From contig CAZXYZ010000008.1 of assembly GCA_964645045.1 (NCBI GenBank), positions 1 to 64,000 of the forward strand: DNA of 64,000 bases, in the 5' to 3' direction. The position numbers and the translations under genes were made by a program. The stretch is from Anammoximicrobium sp964645045 (GTDB taxonomy: Bacteria; Planctomycetota; Planctomycetia; Pirellulales; Pirellulaceae). The notes below the pieces were generated by a model. The model did not search any database. It worked only from the letters and a program-made list of their open reading frames with translations, and had not been told where the DNA came from. This document shows positions 24,494 through 32,919 of the stretch, piece after piece. Position 1 is the stretch's first letter. Each line of letters opens with the position of its first letter.

Positions 24494-25282
24494 TCATCCC
24501 TCATCCCTCATCCCTACCCCGCCCGTCCACGCCAGCAGTTGCTGGAAAAACTGGGCGTACAAGTCGCCCACTTCGATGGCTTCCGCGCCGGGAGCTTGAG
24601 CCGTGACGCGGCCTTCGCCCCAGTCGACCAGACCGCCAACCCAATGCGGAGCGACGTCCGTGGCCAGCGCCGCCACGCGGCCTTGACCATGCATCCCAAC
24701 CACCAACAACGGATCGCAGCCGACGGGCTCGAACCGGAATCCTATTCTGTCGCGAAGAGCGCGGAACCGCTGCGTTTCCAGGAGCACCTCCGCACCACTT
24801 TTGGGCTGGAAGCGATTGAAACCGCCGATACACGGCGGGCGCGCGATCCACGGCAGCCCTTCGACGGCCGGGTGATCCTGAACGCAGCGGACCAAGGCGG
24901 GCTGATCGCAATTGACGCGGTCATCCGTCCCGCTGATTTCCACGGGCAGCACAGTGGCGACGACGGTTTGGGCCCAGTCACCACCGCAGCCGTGATAGGA
25001 CTCCCAGCCGCCGATCATCAGCAGTCCAGCGCCTGCTCCGACCGCCTGGACCAGCCGCTGCTGCAGCAGCGGCGATAGTCGGGCGGCCGGATAATCGCTC
25101 AGGACGTACAGCGATCTTGGTCGATCGAAGCACTCTGCGCCGGCCGGCAAATGACTGGGCACGTAATCCAACGTCCAGCCTGCGTGGTGGATCAAACCGG
25201 CCAGGTAGGCCGCCGCCCCCAGCAGACTGGTGTCGCCCAGGTAAAGCACCGAAACCGGCATCTCGTGGGTTCTCGTCGGCAT
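24494..25282 (-). CDS. Putative glutamine amidotransferase-like protein (GATase1-like)
   Basis: A protein of about 262 aa resembling the putative glutamine amidotransferase family (class I GATase-like Rossmann fold). SVLYLGDTSLLGAAAYLAG, SLYVLSDYPAARL and AGLLMIGGWESYHGCGGDWA are the recognisable segments; no complete Cys-His-Glu catalytic triad can be demonstrated. GRVAALATDVAPHWVGGLVDW resembles the C-terminal active-site edge of this family. The last codons (MRDEG, TGA) come from a 7-bp tandem repeat (GATGAGG) at 24493-24514. ATG 25261 is an alternative start. Confidence 0.65.
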   Translation of the reverse strand: MPTRTHEMPVSVLYLGDTSLLGAAAYLAGLIHHAGWTLDYVPSHLPAGAECFDRPRSLYVLSDYPAARLSPLLQQRLVQAVGAGAGLLMIGGWESYHGCGGDWAQTVVATVLPVEISGTDDRVNCDQPALVRCVQDHPAVEGLPWIARPPCIGGFNRFQPKSGAEVLLETQRFRALRDRIGFRFEPVGCDPLLVVGMHGQGRVAALATDVAPHWVGGLVDWGEGRVTAQAPGAEAIEVGDLYAQFFQQLLAWTGGVGMRDEG

Positions 25283-25392
25283 GTTGGCAAGGCAGGAAGC
25301 TGGAGGAGAGACATCTACAATTCATCCCCCGTTACGAATCCGGGGAACGCCATGCAAAGCGGTGACAAGTCACCGCACTCCAAAACCCCGGA

Positions 25393-25827
25393 CTACGGAT
25401 CTGTGTGAGCTTTCACCGCGGCGATAACGCGCTGCACTTGCGGCTCCAATTCACTCACCATCCGCGGGGCGTCGGCAAACGCCGCCGCAAGACGCTCCGG
25501 AGTGATGACGCTGGCGGCCTTGGTGCCTTTGTCGATGGCCCGCCGATCCGCGGCGAGTTCCCCGAAATGGTCCTCCAATTGTTGCGCCATGGTCATGATT
25601 GACGAAGCTCCGAACGTCCGCAACAAACTCTTCAGGGTGTGGGCCGCACGGTTCAGCAGAACGTAGTCCTGCTCCTTCAATGCCTGGCGGAGATGCCCGA
25701 GACGCTCGTTAGCCTCTTCGACAAAGGGGCCGATCAGCTCCCGCAAGAGGGCTTCGTCGCCACCCGTGTTTTCCAGCGCAACGGACCAGTCGATCACTTG
25801 TTCGGGGCTATCTTGTTGTTCCGCCAT
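25393..25827 (-). CDS. Histidine phosphotransfer (Hpt) domain protein
   Basis: A 144-aa protein consisting of a single Hpt four-helix domain. The phospho-accepting histidine is His63 in NRAAHTLKSLLRTFGA, with the usual K(S/G)x(S/A)x(N/T)xG pattern after it. Such proteins relay phosphate between hybrid kinases and response regulators. No kinase or regulator is encoded nearby, so it is an orphan relay. The ATG at 25827 follows the PIG-L gene's stop by two bases (AGGGA upstream), so the genes are co-transcribed. Confidence 0.9.
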   Translation of the reverse strand: MAEQQDSPEQVIDWSVALENTGGDEALLRELIGPFVEEANERLGHLRQALKEQDYVLLNRAAHTLKSLLRTFGASSIMTMAQQLEDHFGELAADRRAIDKGTKAASVITPERLAAAFADAPRMVSELEPQVQRVIAAVKAHTDP

Positions 25828-25829
25828 CG

Positions 25830-26675
25830 TCACTGTCCCTTGTCAGGCAAGAAGGGAAAAAGTCGTCGCTGCAGCTCCGGTGTCAACGGGGCACCATACT
25901 CGCAGGTCTCGAAGGCTTCAATGTACCTGATTTGCCGCCCGCTTTCTGCGCCATAGGCGGCGACAATCTGTTCCCGATACCGATCGGCCAACGGTTCGAT
26001 CAGGCTCACATACCAGTCGCGCAGCCACTGCCGCTGCTGGTCGGGCCCGCTGGGTACCCGATCCAACTCCCCGCGATTATACGGCAACCAGTCGAAGAAT
26101 TGCGAGCGGTGGCAGGCCAACATCTCGACAATTCGCTCCAGCACCGGCTCGATATCCACCACCACCGACGGTGAAAACGGATACGGCCGCTGGAATTCGT
26201 CGGACAGGTACATGATCACGGGCATCCGGAGCAGGGCGGGCACATCGGGCGCAACCGCCGGGACCGTCAGCAAGTACGACGCATCGCCCACCAGCAGCGA
26301 CGTAATGCGGTGGTCGGGGTGATAGTCGTTCGGACGGTGGGTCAGCAGCAGGTCGGGATCGTACCGGCGGATCAGCCGGATGATCTCGCAACGGGCCTCG
26401 AGCGTCGGCTGCAAGGCGCCGTCGATGTGTGCCAACACGCGGTAGTCGAGTCCCAAAACGCGCCCCGAGGCGGCCGCTTCTTCGCGCCGTTCGGCGGCCA
26501 ATCCCGGACCATGCCGCGTCTGATGCCCCGATTGGCCGTTGGTAACGCTAACGAAACACACGTCATGGTCCGCCTGGCGGTACAGCGCCGCGAGCCCTCC
26601 GGCTTTGTATTCGCAATCGTCCGGGTGGGCTCCGATCACCAGAATCCGTAGCGGCTGGTCCATTTGGTCGTTCAT
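25830..26675 (-). CDS. PIG-L family deacetylase
   Basis: A 281-aa LmbE/PIG-L family zinc-dependent N-acetylglucosaminyl deacetylase. The metal motif AHPDDCE is at residues 16-22 and the second histidine motif HPDH follows at about residue 117 (THRPNDYHPDHRITSLL). The C-terminal half has the family's W-x-x-DW region. Typical substrates are GlcNAc-linked small molecules such as GlcNAc-inositol, bacillithiol and mycothiol precursors; the actual one is unknown. It is downstream of kbl by 13 bp and upstream of the Hpt gene. Confidence 0.93.
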   Translation of the reverse strand: MNDQMDQPLRILVIGAHPDDCEYKAGGLAALYRQADHDVCFVSVTNGQSGHQTRHGPGLAAERREEAAASGRVLGLDYRVLAHIDGALQPTLEARCEIIRLIRRYDPDLLLTHRPNDYHPDHRITSLLVGDASYLLTVPAVAPDVPALLRMPVIMYLSDEFQRPYPFSPSVVVDIEPVLERIVEMLACHRSQFFDWLPYNRGELDRVPSGPDQQRQWLRDWYVSLIEPLADRYREQIVAAYGAESGRQIRYIEAFETCEYGAPLTPELQRRLFPFLPDKGQ

Positions 26676-26688
26676 GGGAATCCTGCGG

Positions 26689-27900
26689 TCATGTGTCGTT
26701 GGACAAGGTTGCGCTTGGCAATCCTAATTCTTGCTTCACTTGTGCAAAAGCCCGCATGGCGAATTCCAGATCTTCGTGCGAATGGGCGGCCGAGATCTGC
26801 GTGCGAATGCGGGCCCTGCCCTGCGGTACGACCGGGTAGGAAAAGCCGATGACGTAGACCCCTTTGGCCAGCATGGCATCGGCCATTCGAGTTGCCAAGG
26901 CGGCATCGCCCAGCATGATCGGCACGATGGGGTGCTCGCCCGGCAGAATCTGGAACCCGGAGCGGGACATGCCATCGCGGAACAGCCGCGTGTTCTGTTC
27001 CAAGCGGTCCCGCAATTCGGTGGATTGCAGCAGCAGTTCCAACGCCTTGATCGAACCCGCTGCAATCGGCGGCGCCAGTGTATTGGAGAACAAGTACGGC
27101 CGCGAACGCTGTCGCAAGAATTCGATGATCTCGCGGCGGCCGCTGGTATAGCCGCCGCTGGCGCCACCCAACGCTTTGCCCAAGGTCCCCGTCAGAATAT
27201 CGATCCGGCCCAGCACGTCGTGGTACTCGTGCGTGCCGCGGCCTTGCCGGCCCATGAAGCCGACCGCGTGGGAGTCGTCGACCATCACCAACGCGTCGTA
27301 CTTGTCGGCCAGTTCGCAAATGTCCGGCAACCGGGCGATGTAGCCGTCCATCGAAAACACGCCGTCGGTGGCGATCAAACGGAATCGGGCCCCGGAAGCT
27401 TCCTGAAGCTTAGATTCCAAGTCGGCCATGTCGCTGTTCTTGTACCGGTAGCGGGCCGCCTTGGACAGCCGCACGCCGTCGATAATGCTGGCGTGGTTCA
27501 ATTCGTCCGAGATGACGGCGTCCTCTTGGCCCAGCAGCGTTTCGAACAATCCGCCGTTCGCGTCGAAACACGAACCGTACAGGATCGTGTCCTCGGTGCC
27601 CAGGAATTCGCTCAGTTTCTGCTCCAGCTGCTTGTGGACCGCCTGGGTTCCGCAGATGAACCTGACCGAGGCCATGCCGTAGCCCCACTGATCCAACGCC
27701 GCCCGAGCCGCCTCGATCACCGCCGGGTGCTGAGCGAGTCCCAAATAGTTGTTGGCACACAGATTCAGAACAGATACCCCGTCCCCAACGCGAATATGGG
27801 CATTCTGCGGCGTCGAGATCACGCGTTCTGCCTTAAACAGACCGTTGGCGCGAATTTGGGCCAATTGGTCCGTCAGATGTCGTTGCATCGGTCCAAACAT
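26689..27900 (-). CDS. kbl: Glycine C-acetyltransferase (2-amino-3-ketobutyrate CoA ligase)
   Basis: A 403-aa PLP-dependent alpha-oxoamine synthase, full length for KBL. It carries CANNYLGLAQHPAVIEAA, SVRFICGTQAVHKQLE, GSCFDANGGLFETLLG, SDELNHASIIDGVRLSKA, MVDDSHAVGFMG and the PLP-lysine region LTGTLGKALGGASGGY. It condenses glycine with acetyl-CoA or runs threonine degradation. No threonine dehydrogenase is in the window. It heads the operon with PIG-L and Hpt and is divergent from rplU. Confidence 0.95.
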   Translation of the reverse strand: MFGPMQRHLTDQLAQIRANGLFKAERVISTPQNAHIRVGDGVSVLNLCANNYLGLAQHPAVIEAARAALDQWGYGMASVRFICGTQAVHKQLEQKLSEFLGTEDTILYGSCFDANGGLFETLLGQEDAVISDELNHASIIDGVRLSKAARYRYKNSDMADLESKLQEASGARFRLIATDGVFSMDGYIARLPDICELADKYDALVMVDDSHAVGFMGRQGRGTHEYHDVLGRIDILTGTLGKALGGASGGYTSGRREIIEFLRQRSRPYLFSNTLAPPIAAGSIKALELLLQSTELRDRLEQNTRLFRDGMSRSGFQILPGEHPIVPIMLGDAALATRMADAMLAKGVYVIGFSYPVVPQGRARIRTQISAAHSHEDLEFAMRAFAQVKQELGLPSATLSNDT

Positions 27901-27992
27901 CTTGGGAACACCTTGTTAGAGGGGAGAAAACTGGGCTGAAACGGTAGCTTGCCATCAAGGCCGGGTGAGGTTCGGATGCTTCACGGACGGTT

Positions 27993-28055
27993 GGTGACCC
28001 GAAGCGTAAGCGATAGCGAGCTAGCGAGTTATCCTCGCTCACGCTGCGGGTTACC
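27993..28055. repeat. Long inverted repeat (ACCCGAAGCGTAAGCG type)
   Basis: GGTGACCCGAAGCGTAAGCG on the left pairs with CGCTCACGCTGCGGGTTACC on the right around AGCGAGCTAGCGAGTTATCC. It lies between kbl and the rplU promoter and could separate the two transcription units. Confidence 0.6.
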
Positions 28056-28083
28056 TTGACGCACCAAGATCTCGGCTCGGGAC

Positions 28084-28112
28084 TCGACACAACCCGGCGG
28101 CTCGATTACAAT
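28084..28112 (+). promoter_or_regulatory. Sigma-70-like promoter of rplU
   Basis: TCGACA (28084-28089; five of six to TTGACA), a 17-bp spacer, then TACAAT (28107-28112; five of six to TATAAT). The expected start near 28119 gives a leader of about 60 nt before the rplU ATG. Confidence 0.6.
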
Positions 28113-28179
28113 TCCGCGTTTCCGGTACACGACCGGAGCGATTCAAGATAGCACCCCCAGACGATTTGTAGGATTGGGC

Positions 28180-28494
28180 ATGTACGCGATTATTGCAGAC
28201 GGCGGACGGCAGTACAAAGTGGAAGAGGGCCAGGAAGTCGAAGTCGACTACCGCGAGGTTCCTCCTGGCGCGCAGTTGACCTTCGACAAAGTGCTGGCCG
28301 TGTCGGCCGAGGATGGCCTGAAGTTGGGACAGCCCAACGTCGCGGGCGCGTCGGTCACAGCCGAAGTCGTCGGACCCGCGATGGGCGACAAGGTCTATAT
28401 TCAGAAGTACAATCGCCGCAAGAACTACCGTCGCCGCACCGGCCATCGGCAGATCTATACGAAGGTCCTCATCAAGCAGATCGCGGTCGGCTAA
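28180..28494 (+). CDS. rplU: 50S ribosomal protein L21
   Basis: A 104-aa L21. It begins MYAIIADGGRQYKVEEGQEV, has VEGDKV-like strands (GDKVYIQKYNRRKNY) and ends RQIYTKVLIKQIAVG, matching the bacterial family throughout. The start at 28180 is preceded by AGGA and a probable promoter at 28084. rpmA (L27), which normally follows rplU, is absent; a tandem repeat and then riboflavin synthase on the other strand follow. Confidence 0.97.
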   Translation: MYAIIADGGRQYKVEEGQEVEVDYREVPPGAQLTFDKVLAVSAEDGLKLGQPNVAGASVTAEVVGPAMGDKVYIQKYNRRKNYRRRTGHRQIYTKVLIKQIAVG

Positions 28495-28515
28495 AGCCAA
28501 ACGTTACATTAATCC

Positions 28516-28627
28516 CGGCGAACGTTGGGCGTCAGCCCATCGGTGGAATGCCTCGGCGAACGTTGGGCGTCAGCCCATCGGTGGAATGCCTCGGCGAACG
28601 TTGGGCGTCAGCCCATCGGTGGATTGT
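28516..28627. repeat. 38-bp tandem repeat, nearly three copies
   Basis: The unit begins CGGCGAACGTTGGGCGTCAG at 28516, 28554 and 28592. It contains a small palindrome (GGGCGTCAGCCC). The copies are near-identical and directly adjacent with no spacers, so this is not a CRISPR array. A single copy occurs at 39093-39129. Confidence 0.85.
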
Positions 28628-28661
28628 CTGTGCGCCCCCTAGCGCAAAGGTGTGGGGCATC

Positions 28662-28700
28662 GAAAACCGGCGGGCTTACGCCGGCCGTTCGCCTCTCGGT
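28662..28700. repeat. 39-bp dispersed palindromic repeat, copy A
   Basis: GAAAACCGGCGGGCTTACGC followed by CGGCCGTTCGCCTCTCGGT is identical to 63531-63569, 35 kb away. GGCGGGCTTACGCCGGCC can form a hairpin. Related to 12899-12930. Confidence 0.8.
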
Positions 28701-28711
28701 ACGTGACCGGA

Positions 28712-29335
28712 CTACTGTTTCATGTTCGTGCCGGCCTGCGAGAAATACCCGCTGGCCAACTGTTTCTCGACGTACTTGGCCAGCACGTCGGTCTCCAGAT
28801 TGACGGGGTCTCCGGGCTGCAATCGCCCCAGAGTCGTGATTTGCAGCGTGTGTGGAATCAACGCCACGCTGAAGCGTTCATCTTCCACGGCGACCAGCGT
28901 TAGGCTGATGCCATCCACAGCGACCGAGCCTTTGCTGGCCATCTGCCGCGTCAAGCGGGCCGGCATACGGAACCAGAACGTCGACCAGTCCTTCTCGTCT
29001 TGCCGTTCGTCCAGCCAGCCAACCGCGTCGATGTGTCCGGTGACGAAGTGACCGCCCAGTTCGCCGCCCACCTTCAACGACCGCTCCAGATTCACCTGGC
29101 TGCCTTCCTTCAACCGGCCCAAGTTGGTCCGGCTCAGCGTCTCGGCACCCGCGTCGAAGCCGAACCACGTCTCGTCTACCTGGACCACCGTCAAGCAGCA
29201 TCCGTTCACGGAGATACTGTCCCCGATCTTGGTGTCGCGGGCGATTTCCGCCGACTCGATCACCAACCGCACCCCCGGCGGATCCGAGATCAACCGCCGC
29301 ACCGTCCCCATCCGTTCCACAATCCCGCTGAACAT
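28712..29335 (-). CDS. ribE: Riboflavin synthase, alpha chain
   Basis: A 207-aa enzyme that dismutates two 6,7-dimethyl-8-ribityllumazines to riboflavin. The N-terminus MFSGIVERMGTVRRL and the two homologous lumazine-binding repeats are clear; each has a V-x-G-x-C/S-L-T-V segment (SVNGCCLTVV and AVDGISLTLV), and GGHFVTGHIDAVG is the inter-repeat motif. AAGGGG lies upstream of ATG 29335; the open frame further upstream is not conserved. Confidence 0.95.
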   Translation of the reverse strand: MFSGIVERMGTVRRLISDPPGVRLVIESAEIARDTKIGDSISVNGCCLTVVQVDETWFGFDAGAETLSRTNLGRLKEGSQVNLERSLKVGGELGGHFVTGHIDAVGWLDERQDEKDWSTFWFRMPARLTRQMASKGSVAVDGISLTLVAVEDERFSVALIPHTLQITTLGRLQPGDPVNLETDVLAKYVEKQLASGYFSQAGTNMKQ

Positions 29336-29437
29336 TCGACGTTTTCCCCTTTCTTGAGAAATTCCGTATAATGCGGACGATCCCGCCCGTGTCAAGGCCC
29401 GGATCGTCCGAACTGTGAGGGATTGCGGTGAAGCATT

Positions 29438-29523
29438 AGGTGAAAGATCAGGCGAAAGATTAGGTGAAAGATTAGGTGAAAGATTGCTACTGACAACGGA
29501 CCACTGACCAATGACAACTGACC
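29438..29523. repeat. 12-bp tandem repeat and TGACCAATGACAACTGACC repeat before nadE
   Basis: AGGTGAAAGATT-type 12-mers run about four times from 29438 to 29486. They are followed by CTACTGACAACGGACCACTG and GACCAATGACAACTGACC, the latter present inverted at 23279-23306. The repeat ends next to the nadE ATG, so no conventional ribosome-binding site is visible. Confidence 0.75.
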
Positions 29524-29524
29524 C

Positions 29525-31525
29525 ATGAAACTAATCAAAGTCGCTGCTGCCGTTTTGAATCAGACTGCTTTGGCGTGGGACGACAACAAGCGTCACATTG
29601 TGAGCGCGATCCGCGCGGCGCGGGACCAGCAGGTGAGCGTGCTGTGTTTGCCGGAATTGTGCATCACCGGCTACGGCTGCGAAGACGCCTTCCATTCGCC
29701 CGGCGTCCAGCGGATGGCTCAACAAGTGTTGCTGGAAATCCTGCCCGAAACACGCGGGATGATCGTCTCGCTGGGGCTGCCCGTGCTGCACGGCGGCGGT
29801 TTGTTCAACACCGCTTGCCTGGTGGTCGATGGCCGCGTGTTGGGCTTTGTCGCCAAGCAGAACCTGGCCAACGAAGGCATCCACTACGAGCAGCGCTGGT
29901 TCTGCCCCTGGCCCAAGGGCGTCTGTCTGGAGACCGAGTTCGTCGGCCAGCGGCATCCGTTGGGCGACTTGATCTTCAAATGCGGCGACATCGCCCTGGG
30001 TTTTGAAATCTGCGAAGACGCATGGGTCAGCGACCGGCCCGGCGCCGATTTGGCCCGCCGCAACGTCGATTTGATCCTCAATCCCAGTGCCAGTCACTTT
30101 GCGTTCAACAAACACCAGATCCGCCGCCGGTTCGTGCTCGAAGGCTCGCGGGCGTTCTCGGTCAGCTACGTGTACGCCAACTTGCTGGGCAACGAAGCGG
30201 GCCGCGCGATTTACGACGGCGATGCGATGATCGCCAGCGCCGGCCGCTTGGTGGCCGTGGGACAACGGTTTTCGTTTGCCGACTTTGGCCTCACCGCGGG
30301 AATTGTGGACGTCGATGTGACGCGGATGAACCGGGCCCGGGCGGGGACGTTTCGAGTCGATCTACTGGCCGAGCGGTCGGCCTGTGCCAGCGCCGAATAT
30401 GCATTCCCCGCCATCCTTCCGGAAACGCACGAGCCCCTGTCCGCCGCGTGGGAGATCGGACCCTACGTCAAAGAGGAGGAATTTGCCCGGGCGGTGTCGC
30501 TGGGACTGTTTGACTACCTGCGGAAGAGCCGGTCGCGGGGCTTTGTCGTCTCAATCAGCGGCGGCGTGGACTCGGCCACGGTGACCATCCTGTCCGCGCT
30601 GCTGGTCCAGTTGGGCAGCCGGGAACTGGGGCTGCGCGGCTTTTTGGAGAAGCTGTCGTATATTCCAGGCTGGGAAGATGTGGCGGAGCCGCGCGATGTC
30701 ATCCGGCGGTTGCTGAGCTGCGCCTACCAGGCAACCCGCAACAGCTCGGAGACAACTTGGGAAGCCGCAAGCGCCGTGGCCCAGGCCGTCGGCGCCGAGT
30801 GCTATCGGTTTGACGTCGACGAATTGGTACAGCGTTATGTGGGCATCGTAGCGCAGGCCATCGGCCGGCCGCTGACGTGGGAGCGAGACGATATTGCGCT
30901 GCAGAACATCCAGGCTCGGGTGCGCGCTCCCAGCGTGTGGCTGCTGGCCAACCTGCGGGGCGCCCTGCTGCTGTCCACCAGCAACCGCAGCGAAGCGGCA
31001 GTCGGCTATGCCACGATGGACGGCGACACGTGCGGCGGACTGTCGCCGATTGCCGGCATCGACAAAGCGTTCTTGCGGCGCTGGCTGGTGTGGATGGAAC
31101 GTCACGGTCCGGAGGGGTTCGGCCCGCTGCCGGCACTGGCCGGGGTCAACCAGCAGCAGCCGACCGCCGAGCTGCGTCCGCCGGCGGCGGGGCAGACCGA
31201 CGAGGATGACCTGATGCCCTACGAAGTGCTGGACGAAATCGAACGGGCGGCGATCCGCGACAAGCTCACACCGGTCGAAGTGCTGCAGCGCATCGAGTCG
31301 CACCGCGGTCCGTACACGCGCGACCAGTTGGTCCTGTGGGTCGAGCGGTTCTTCCGCCTGTGGTGCCGCAACCAGTGGAAACGGGAACGCTATGCGCCGT
31401 CGTTCCATCTGGATGACGAAAACCTCGACCCCAAGACCTGGTGCCGCTTCCCGATCCTGTCCGGCGGATTCGAACGCGAACTGCAGGAATTGCGGGCCTA
31501 CGTTGGACGTGACGCGACTCAGTGA
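29525..31525 (+). CDS. nadE: Glutamine-dependent NAD+ synthetase
   Basis: A 666-aa two-domain enzyme. The N-terminal carbon-nitrogen hydrolase (glutaminase) domain has the catalytic Glu44 (LPELCITGYGCED), Lys111 (AKQNLANEGIHYE) and Cys163 (GFEICEDAWVSD). The C-terminal ATP-pyrophosphatase domain has SISGGVDSATV, STSNRSEAAVGYATMDGD and GGLSPIAGIDK. It makes NAD+ from deamido-NAD+, ATP and glutamine. The C-terminal GPYTRDQLVLWVERFFRLW is family-typical. It is long for the class, like the multi-domain actinobacterial enzyme. Confidence 0.95.
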   Translation: MKLIKVAAAVLNQTALAWDDNKRHIVSAIRAARDQQVSVLCLPELCITGYGCEDAFHSPGVQRMAQQVLLEILPETRGMIVSLGLPVLHGGGLFNTACLVVDGRVLGFVAKQNLANEGIHYEQRWFCPWPKGVCLETEFVGQRHPLGDLIFKCGDIALGFEICEDAWVSDRPGADLARRNVDLILNPSASHFAFNKHQIRRRFVLEGSRAFSVSYVYANLLGNEAGRAIYDGDAMIASAGRLVAVGQRFSFADFGLTAGIVDVDVTRMNRARAGTFRVDLLAERSACASAEYAFPAILPETHEPLSAAWEIGPYVKEEEFARAVSLGLFDYLRKSRSRGFVVSISGGVDSATVTILSALLVQLGSRELGLRGFLEKLSYIPGWEDVAEPRDVIRRLLSCAYQATRNSSETTWEAASAVAQAVGAECYRFDVDELVQRYVGIVAQAIGRPLTWERDDIALQNIQARVRAPSVWLLANLRGALLLSTSNRSEAAVGYATMDGDTCGGLSPIAGIDKAFLRRWLVWMERHGPEGFGPLPALAGVNQQQPTAELRPPAAGQTDEDDLMPYEVLDEIERAAIRDKLTPVEVLQRIESHRGPYTRDQLVLWVERFFRLWCRNQWKRERYAPSFHLDDENLDPKTWCRFPILSGGFERELQELRAYVGRDATQ

Positions 31526-31560
31526 GTTTGCAGTCAGATCCGCGGTGCGTTACCATATTT

Positions 31561-31734
31561 CGTTTAACGGCAAGCCGAAGGCGACTGCGTACCGAATTCG
31601 CCGACGCCTTCGGCTTGCCGTTAAACGACACGGCCGTCCGGCCCCAACCAAACGCAGATTCAGAGGTAGCCCCAACGAATGAAGGCGTCAACGAATCACC
31701 GTCGAAGATTCGTTGATTCCTTCATTCGCTGGGG
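31561..31734. repeat. Two inverted repeats downstream of nadE
   Basis: First, 31561-31583 and 31605-31627 are perfect 23-bp arms (CGTTTAACGGCAAGCCGAAG...) with a 21-bp loop. Second, 31671-31697 and 31708-31734 pair with about three mismatches (CCAACGAATGAAGGCGTCAA against TTGATTCCTTCATTCGCTGG). They could terminate nadE transcription or be palindromic insertions. Confidence 0.8.
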
Positions 31735-31772
31735 AAAAATGCCCGCAGACCTTACCCCCTGGACCGTCCGGA

Positions 31773-32699
31773 ATGATCGAACTGACCGACTTTGGCAAAG
31801 ACTACGGCGACTTCAGGGCCGTCGAACGCTTGAACCTGAAGATCGCCGCCGGCGAAATGTTCGGCTTCATCGGCCCCAATGGCGCCGGCAAGAGTACGAC
31901 CATGCGGTTCCTGGCCACGCTGCTGAAGGCGACGCGGGGCGAGGGGACCGTTAACGGCCATAGCGTGACCCGGGACCCGATGGGCGTCCGGCAGAGCGTC
32001 GGGTACATGCCGGACAACTTTGGCGTGTACGACGGGATGCGGGTCTGGGAGTTCCTGGATTTTTTCGCCGTCGCCTACCGGATTCCCCGCTCCAAACGCA
32101 AGCAAGTGATCTCGGACGTCCTGGAACTGTTGGACCTGACCCACAAACGGGACGACTACGTGAACGGGCTGTCGCGAGGCATGAAACAGCGGCTGTGCCT
32201 GGCCAAAACCCTGGTCCACGACCCGCCGGTGCTGATCCTGGACGAGCCGTCCAGCGGCCTGGATCCGCGGGCCCGGGTCGAAGTCAAGGCGCTGCTGAAA
32301 GAGCTGCGCCGAATGGGCAAGACGATCCTGATCTCCAGCCACATCTTGACCGAGTTGGCGGATTGTTGCACGTCGATTGGGATCATCGAACGCGGCCAGA
32401 TGTTGATGCACGGGCCGATCGACGAGGTGTACCGCAAGATCCGGGGCGACCGCATGGTCGAGGTGAAGTTCATCGACGGCATGGACGTCGGCCTGTCGGT
32501 CATCCGCAGTTCGCCGCACGTGCGGAACGTCCAGGTACACAACAATTCGGTCACGCTCGAACTTGTGGCCGACGACCGGGGTGTCGCGGAACTGCTGCAA
32601 CAACTGGTTTCCCAACGCGTGGGCATCCGGAGTTTTGCCGAGAAAGAGCCCACGCTCGAAGACGTGTTCATGCTGGTGACGAAGGGGTTGGTAAGTTAG
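31773..32699 (+). CDS. ABC transporter ATP-binding protein, orphan
   Basis: A 308-aa ABC ATPase: Walker A GPNGAGKST, signature LSRGMKQR, Walker B LILDEPSSGLDP and SSHIL. The ATPase core is followed by a C-terminal regulatory extension of about 90 residues (VEVKFIDGMDVGLSVI...). It is closest in layout to gliding or multidrug-type ABC-2 ATPases. No permease gene is adjacent: repeats follow, then a beta-propeller gene. The partner must be elsewhere. Confidence 0.9.
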   Translation: MIELTDFGKDYGDFRAVERLNLKIAAGEMFGFIGPNGAGKSTTMRFLATLLKATRGEGTVNGHSVTRDPMGVRQSVGYMPDNFGVYDGMRVWEFLDFFAVAYRIPRSKRKQVISDVLELLDLTHKRDDYVNGLSRGMKQRLCLAKTLVHDPPVLILDEPSSGLDPRARVEVKALLKELRRMGKTILISSHILTELADCCTSIGIIERGQMLMHGPIDEVYRKIRGDRMVEVKFIDGMDVGLSVIRSSPHVRNVQVHNNSVTLELVADDRGVAELLQQLVSQRVGIRSFAEKEPTLEDVFMLVTKGLVS

Positions 32700-32700
32700 T

Positions 32701-32881
32701 TGGAGTTCACGCTTTAGCGTGTTTTCTGCGGCTGGCATGGCCCGCCTGGCACGCTAAAGCGAGTTGCATAATTCCAGGAAATAACGTAGCAGGCACACTC
32801 CGTGTGCCGTGGCGGACGGCACACGGAGTGTGCCTGCTACCTTCCTGGAATCACGAAAGCCTCTTTAGAGCGTGAACTCCA
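32701..32881. repeat. Nested palindromic elements (copy 3 of TGGAGT family, interrupted)
   Basis: The left arm TGGAGTTCACGCTTTAGCGT (32701-32720) meets its partner CACGCTAAAGCG at 32760, after which an insertion follows and the arm resumes as TTTAGAGCGTGAACTCCA (to 32881). The insertion contains a perfect 24-bp arm pair, 32786-32809 and 32817-32840 (GTAGCAGGCACACTCCGTGT...), flanked by ATTCCAGGAA (32771-32780) and TTCCTGGAAT. One palindromic element has thus landed inside another. Confidence 0.85.
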
Positions 32882-32919
32882 GCGAGGTAGTACCGTTACA
32901 GAGGTGATTGAGGAAAACA

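Noticed and set aside
28516..28627. Possible CRISPR array
   Set aside because: The repeated units are directly adjacent and near-identical with no spacer sequence between them.
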